Part shown: positions 62,146 through 64,000 of the stretch, one piece after another
Position numbering within the stretch: the stretch's first letter is position 1
How the letters are laid out: each line of letters begins with the position of its first letter
Source of the DNA: Tigheibacillus halophilus
GTDB taxonomy: Bacteria; Bacillota; Bacilli; Bacillales; Amphibacillaceae
DNA length: 64,000 bases
Assembly: GCF_042683165.1 (NCBI RefSeq)
Contig: NZ_JBHUIZ010000013.1
Location: 164,959-228,958, forward strand
Reading direction: 5' to 3'
Notes under the pieces: generated by a model
What the model saw: only the letters and a program-made list of their open reading frames with translations
Told to the model about the DNA's origin: nothing
The model's database searches: none
Translations under genes and position numbers: made by a program

Positions 62146-63525
62146 ATGACGAAAGAACAGCGAATGGCCAGGGGAATAACTGCTGGTGTAGGCGGGAAAG
62201 AAAACCTCCAGAGGATTACACATTGTATGACCCGACTGCGGTTAGCTTTAAAAGATGAAGGTAAAGTAGACCTTAAAGCATTAAAAGATGTGGAAGGTGT
62301 CATGGGTGTCGTGCAGGATGAGACATTGCAGATTATTGTCGGGCCAGGTACCGTCAATAAAGTGGCTGAGGAAATGGGTCAGATGACAGGTCTCGGTGTT
62401 GGGGAAGAGGCAGAAATCGATATGGCTGAAATGACATTTGAGGAACGTGCTTCGGTCCAAAGAAATAACATGAAAAAGAAAAACCGTACTCCATTTAAAA
62501 GTTTACTGCGAAGAATTGGAAATATTTTCATCCCGTTAATTCCGGGATTGGTTGCCTCGGGTATCATTAATGGTGTTGCTAACTTTTTGAAAAATGCGGA
62601 TATCGGAACAGATTCTACATGGATGAATATTTTACTTCTGCTTGGAAGCGGTATCTTTACTTATTTGGCTGTCCTTGTAGGCTGGAATACTGCGAAGGAA
62701 TTCGGCGGTACCCCTGTGTTAGGAGCCATTGCTGGGATGTTCTTGTTCAACCCTATGCTAGCGGATGTGACCATCTATGGTGAACCGTTGGTTGTAGGAC
62801 GTGGCGGACTATTCGGTGTCATTTTCGCTGCCTGGCTGATGGCATTTCTGGAAAAACGGATCAGGAGAATTATACCCAGTGCCATAGATATCATTTTTAC
62901 TCCTTTAATTACTGTTCTCATTGTGGGCTTCTTTTCTCTGTATGCAGTTATACCTGTTGCTGGTCTGATCTCAGATGGTATCACAAAAGGATTGACATCG
63001 TTGATTGACACGGGGGGAGTTGTAGCAGGGGCTGTTCTGGCGGGATTCTTCCTGCCGCTGGTCATGGTAGGCCTTCATCACGGTTTGACTCCGATACATT
63101 TGGAATTAATCAATGCGTACGGTAACACAGCTTTGCTGGCGATTCTGGCCATGGCAGGTGCAGGTCAAGTCGGAGCGGCAATGGCAATTTTTGCTAAAAC
63201 GAAAAACAGACGCCTGAAAAATATCATCAAGGGTGCACTTCCAGTTGGATTTCTTGGTATTGGTGAGCCACTTCTGTATGGAGTAACACTTCCGCTGGGG
63301 CGTCCATTCATTACGGCATGTTTAGGAGGGGCGCTTGGTGGAGCGTTTCAAGCTGTTGTTCACACAGCTGCAAAAGGAATCGGCGTTTCCGGTCTGTCAT
63401 TGATACCATTGATTGATGATGGCAAGTATCTATTGTACTTCTTTGGATTACTTATTGCTTATGCAGGTGGATTCATTTTTACCTGGTTGTTCGGATTCAA
63501 GGAGGAAATGGCAAAAGATATTTGA
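62146..63525 (+). CDS. PTS transporter EIIBC, MurP-like paralogue
   Basis: 459 aa. EIIB residues 1-80 with phospho-Cys27 in QRITHCMTRLRLAL, then an EIIC domain with GIGEPLLYGVTLPLGRPF. About the same layout as murP (50587-52050), and no EIIA domain. It is not next to a sugar hydrolase or regulator in the window, so the substrate is open: MurNAc or a beta- or alpha-glucoside. GGGAGG precedes the ATG. It ends 15 bp before a MITE-like element whose hairpin may act as its terminator. Confidence 0.87.
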   Translation: MTKEQRMARGITAGVGGKENLQRITHCMTRLRLALKDEGKVDLKALKDVEGVMGVVQDETLQIIVGPGTVNKVAEEMGQMTGLGVGEEAEIDMAEMTFEERASVQRNNMKKKNRTPFKSLLRRIGNIFIPLIPGLVASGIINGVANFLKNADIGTDSTWMNILLLLGSGIFTYLAVLVGWNTAKEFGGTPVLGAIAGMFLFNPMLADVTIYGEPLVVGRGGLFGVIFAAWLMAFLEKRIRRIIPSAIDIIFTPLITVLIVGFFSLYAVIPVAGLISDGITKGLTSLIDTGGVVAGAVLAGFFLPLVMVGLHHGLTPIHLELINAYGNTALLAILAMAGAGQVGAAMAIFAKTKNRRLKNIIKGALPVGFLGIGEPLLYGVTLPLGRPFITACLGGALGGAFQAVVHTAAKGIGVSGLSLIPLIDDGKYLLYFFGLLIAYAGGFIFTWLFGFKEEMAKDI

Positions 63526-63569
63526 AAATATTTCATGAAAAGAGGGTGAGACAAAATCCTGGGAAATGT

Positions 63570-63617
63570 AAAAAGTTGAGCGGTACCATCTTGACATGGA
63601 ACCGCCCAACTTTTTTT
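63570..63617 (+). terminator. Hairpin terminator within the MITE-like element
   Basis: AAAAAGTTG-GCGGT-CC pairs with GG-ACCGC-CAACTTTTTTT. It probably ends transcription of the PTS gene. Confidence 0.75.
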
Positions 63618-63634
63618 ATCCAGCTTCGCAATTT

Positions 63635-63752
63635 CGTTGATTTGCACGCCAGGCGCCCCGGCATGGGATGTGCAAGTGTTGGCTGCAAAGGCCGCACGCA
63701 GAAAAAGCGAATTTCTTTTTCAAGGAGTCAGCCGCCTTTCGCCCCAATCAAC
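63635..63752. repeat. Dispersed CGTTGATT...AATCAAC repeat, copy 2
   Basis: Inverted ends CGTTGATT/AATCAAC. On the minus strand it reads GTTGATTGGGGCGAAAGGCGGC followed by GACTCC, the same core as copy 1 at 3883-3972. Diverged and in the opposite orientation. Confidence 0.6.
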
Positions 63753-63902
63753 TTGAGGTGAAATGGCACTTTATAGCTGTTTTTGGCTAGTTTCTGTCCC
63801 ACCCTCTTTCCTACGATTAGTCAACTCAAAAGTTCATAAAAAGAAGATAAATTATTTCACTTATTTTTGTGCATGCGAAATAAATCTCAGGAATCCATTT
63901 TT

Positions 63903-63931
63903 TAAAACTGAGAATTATGTTATAGTATAAT
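63903..63931 (+). promoter_or_regulatory. Candidate promoter at the right edge
   Basis: TATAAT at 63926-63931, with a weak -35 (TAAAAC, 63903-63908) 17 bp upstream, followed by GTACGA/TCGTAC, which could fold as a short leader stem. The gene it would serve starts beyond the window. Confidence 0.35.
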
Positions 63932-64000
63932 TATTATCAGTCGTCCATAGAGACTACGTACGAGTAATCGTACCCTGTATTGTTCCTGATCATAGAATAA

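Larger units (their letters stand above)
63541..63807. mobile_element. MITE-like element with AGAGGGTG-type inverted ends
   Basis: 267 bp with terminal inverted repeats AGAGGGTGAGACA (63541-63553) and TGTCCCACCCTCT (63795-63807), one mismatch. No coding capacity. It contains a strong hairpin (63570-63617) and a nested copy of the CGTTGATT repeat (63635-63752). Looks like a dispersed non-autonomous element. Confidence 0.65.

Noticed and set aside
1..64000. CRISPR arrays, tRNA/rRNA genes, prophage or conjugative genes
   Set aside because: No regular spaced repeats, cloverleaf-like sequences or phage/conjugation gene families were seen on reading both strands.

Overview
This window is chromosomal DNA from an endospore-forming, Gram-positive Bacillaceae-like bacterium. 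The evidence is strong AGGAGG-type ribosome binding sites with frequent TTG and GTG starts, an alpha/beta small acid-soluble spore protein, a YtaF-type sporulation membrane protein, a CotX-type coat protein, LytST, split YwrAB-like chromate transporters, a guanine riboswitch and a MurQ/MurP/MurR/MupG set. The genus cannot be fixed from the sequence alone. No rRNA, tRNA, prophage or CRISPR array was seen. Start codons given here were chosen by ribosome binding site.

Layout. 1-6.1 kb: 3' end of a threonine dehydratase, a small protein, an SRPBCC protein, heme O synthase (ctaB), a decayed IS1182-type transposase that has split the ctaB terminator, a LysM amidase, a HAD phosphatase and an orphan tatA. 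6.3-11.4 kb: paired chromate transporters, then an APC permease / gamma-glutamyl hydrolase / membrane dipeptidase cluster and a SASP gene. 11.8-17.4 kb: glycerol and dihydroxyacetone block glpF-glpK-dhaK-dhaL-dhaM plus a second threonine dehydratase. 17.4-21 kb: a LytS/LytT two-component system and an alpha/beta hydrolase. 21.2-31.6 kb: the most interesting region. It has an FdrA-YlbE-YlbF-carbamate kinase operon (the family assigned to oxamic transcarbamylase AllFGH plus AllK), a Cache-domain sensor kinase, an OmpR-type regulator and an MFS transporter. The operon and the transporter share an almost identical 60-bp promoter module, so the four units look like one regulon for importing and phosphorolysing a ureido (carbamoyl) compound for ATP and ammonia.

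31.6-47 kb is mixed housekeeping: a Cof-type phosphatase, a dicarboxylate/glutamate symporter, YtaF, topoisomerase III, a lipoprotein, ferredoxin, YyaL, a guanine riboswitch with a purine permease, a TmrB-like ATPase, a Nudix hydrolase and two CBO0543-type membrane proteins (one broken). 47.2-53 kb holds a MurNAc recovery locus with two divergent mupG genes, murQ, murP and murR. 53-64 kb holds small, spore-coat and cell-surface genes, a decayed DegT-type aminotransferase, a PRiA4_ORF3-family protein, a Fur-box-controlled flavodoxin, a C39-like peptidase, a second MurP-like PTS permease, and a MITE-like element carrying a second copy of a dispersed repeat.

Longer gene-free stretches not covered by a listed site (11.48-11.76, 35.14-35.36, 53.4-53.7, 57.66-57.99 and 61.63-62.04 kb) showed no gene I could support.
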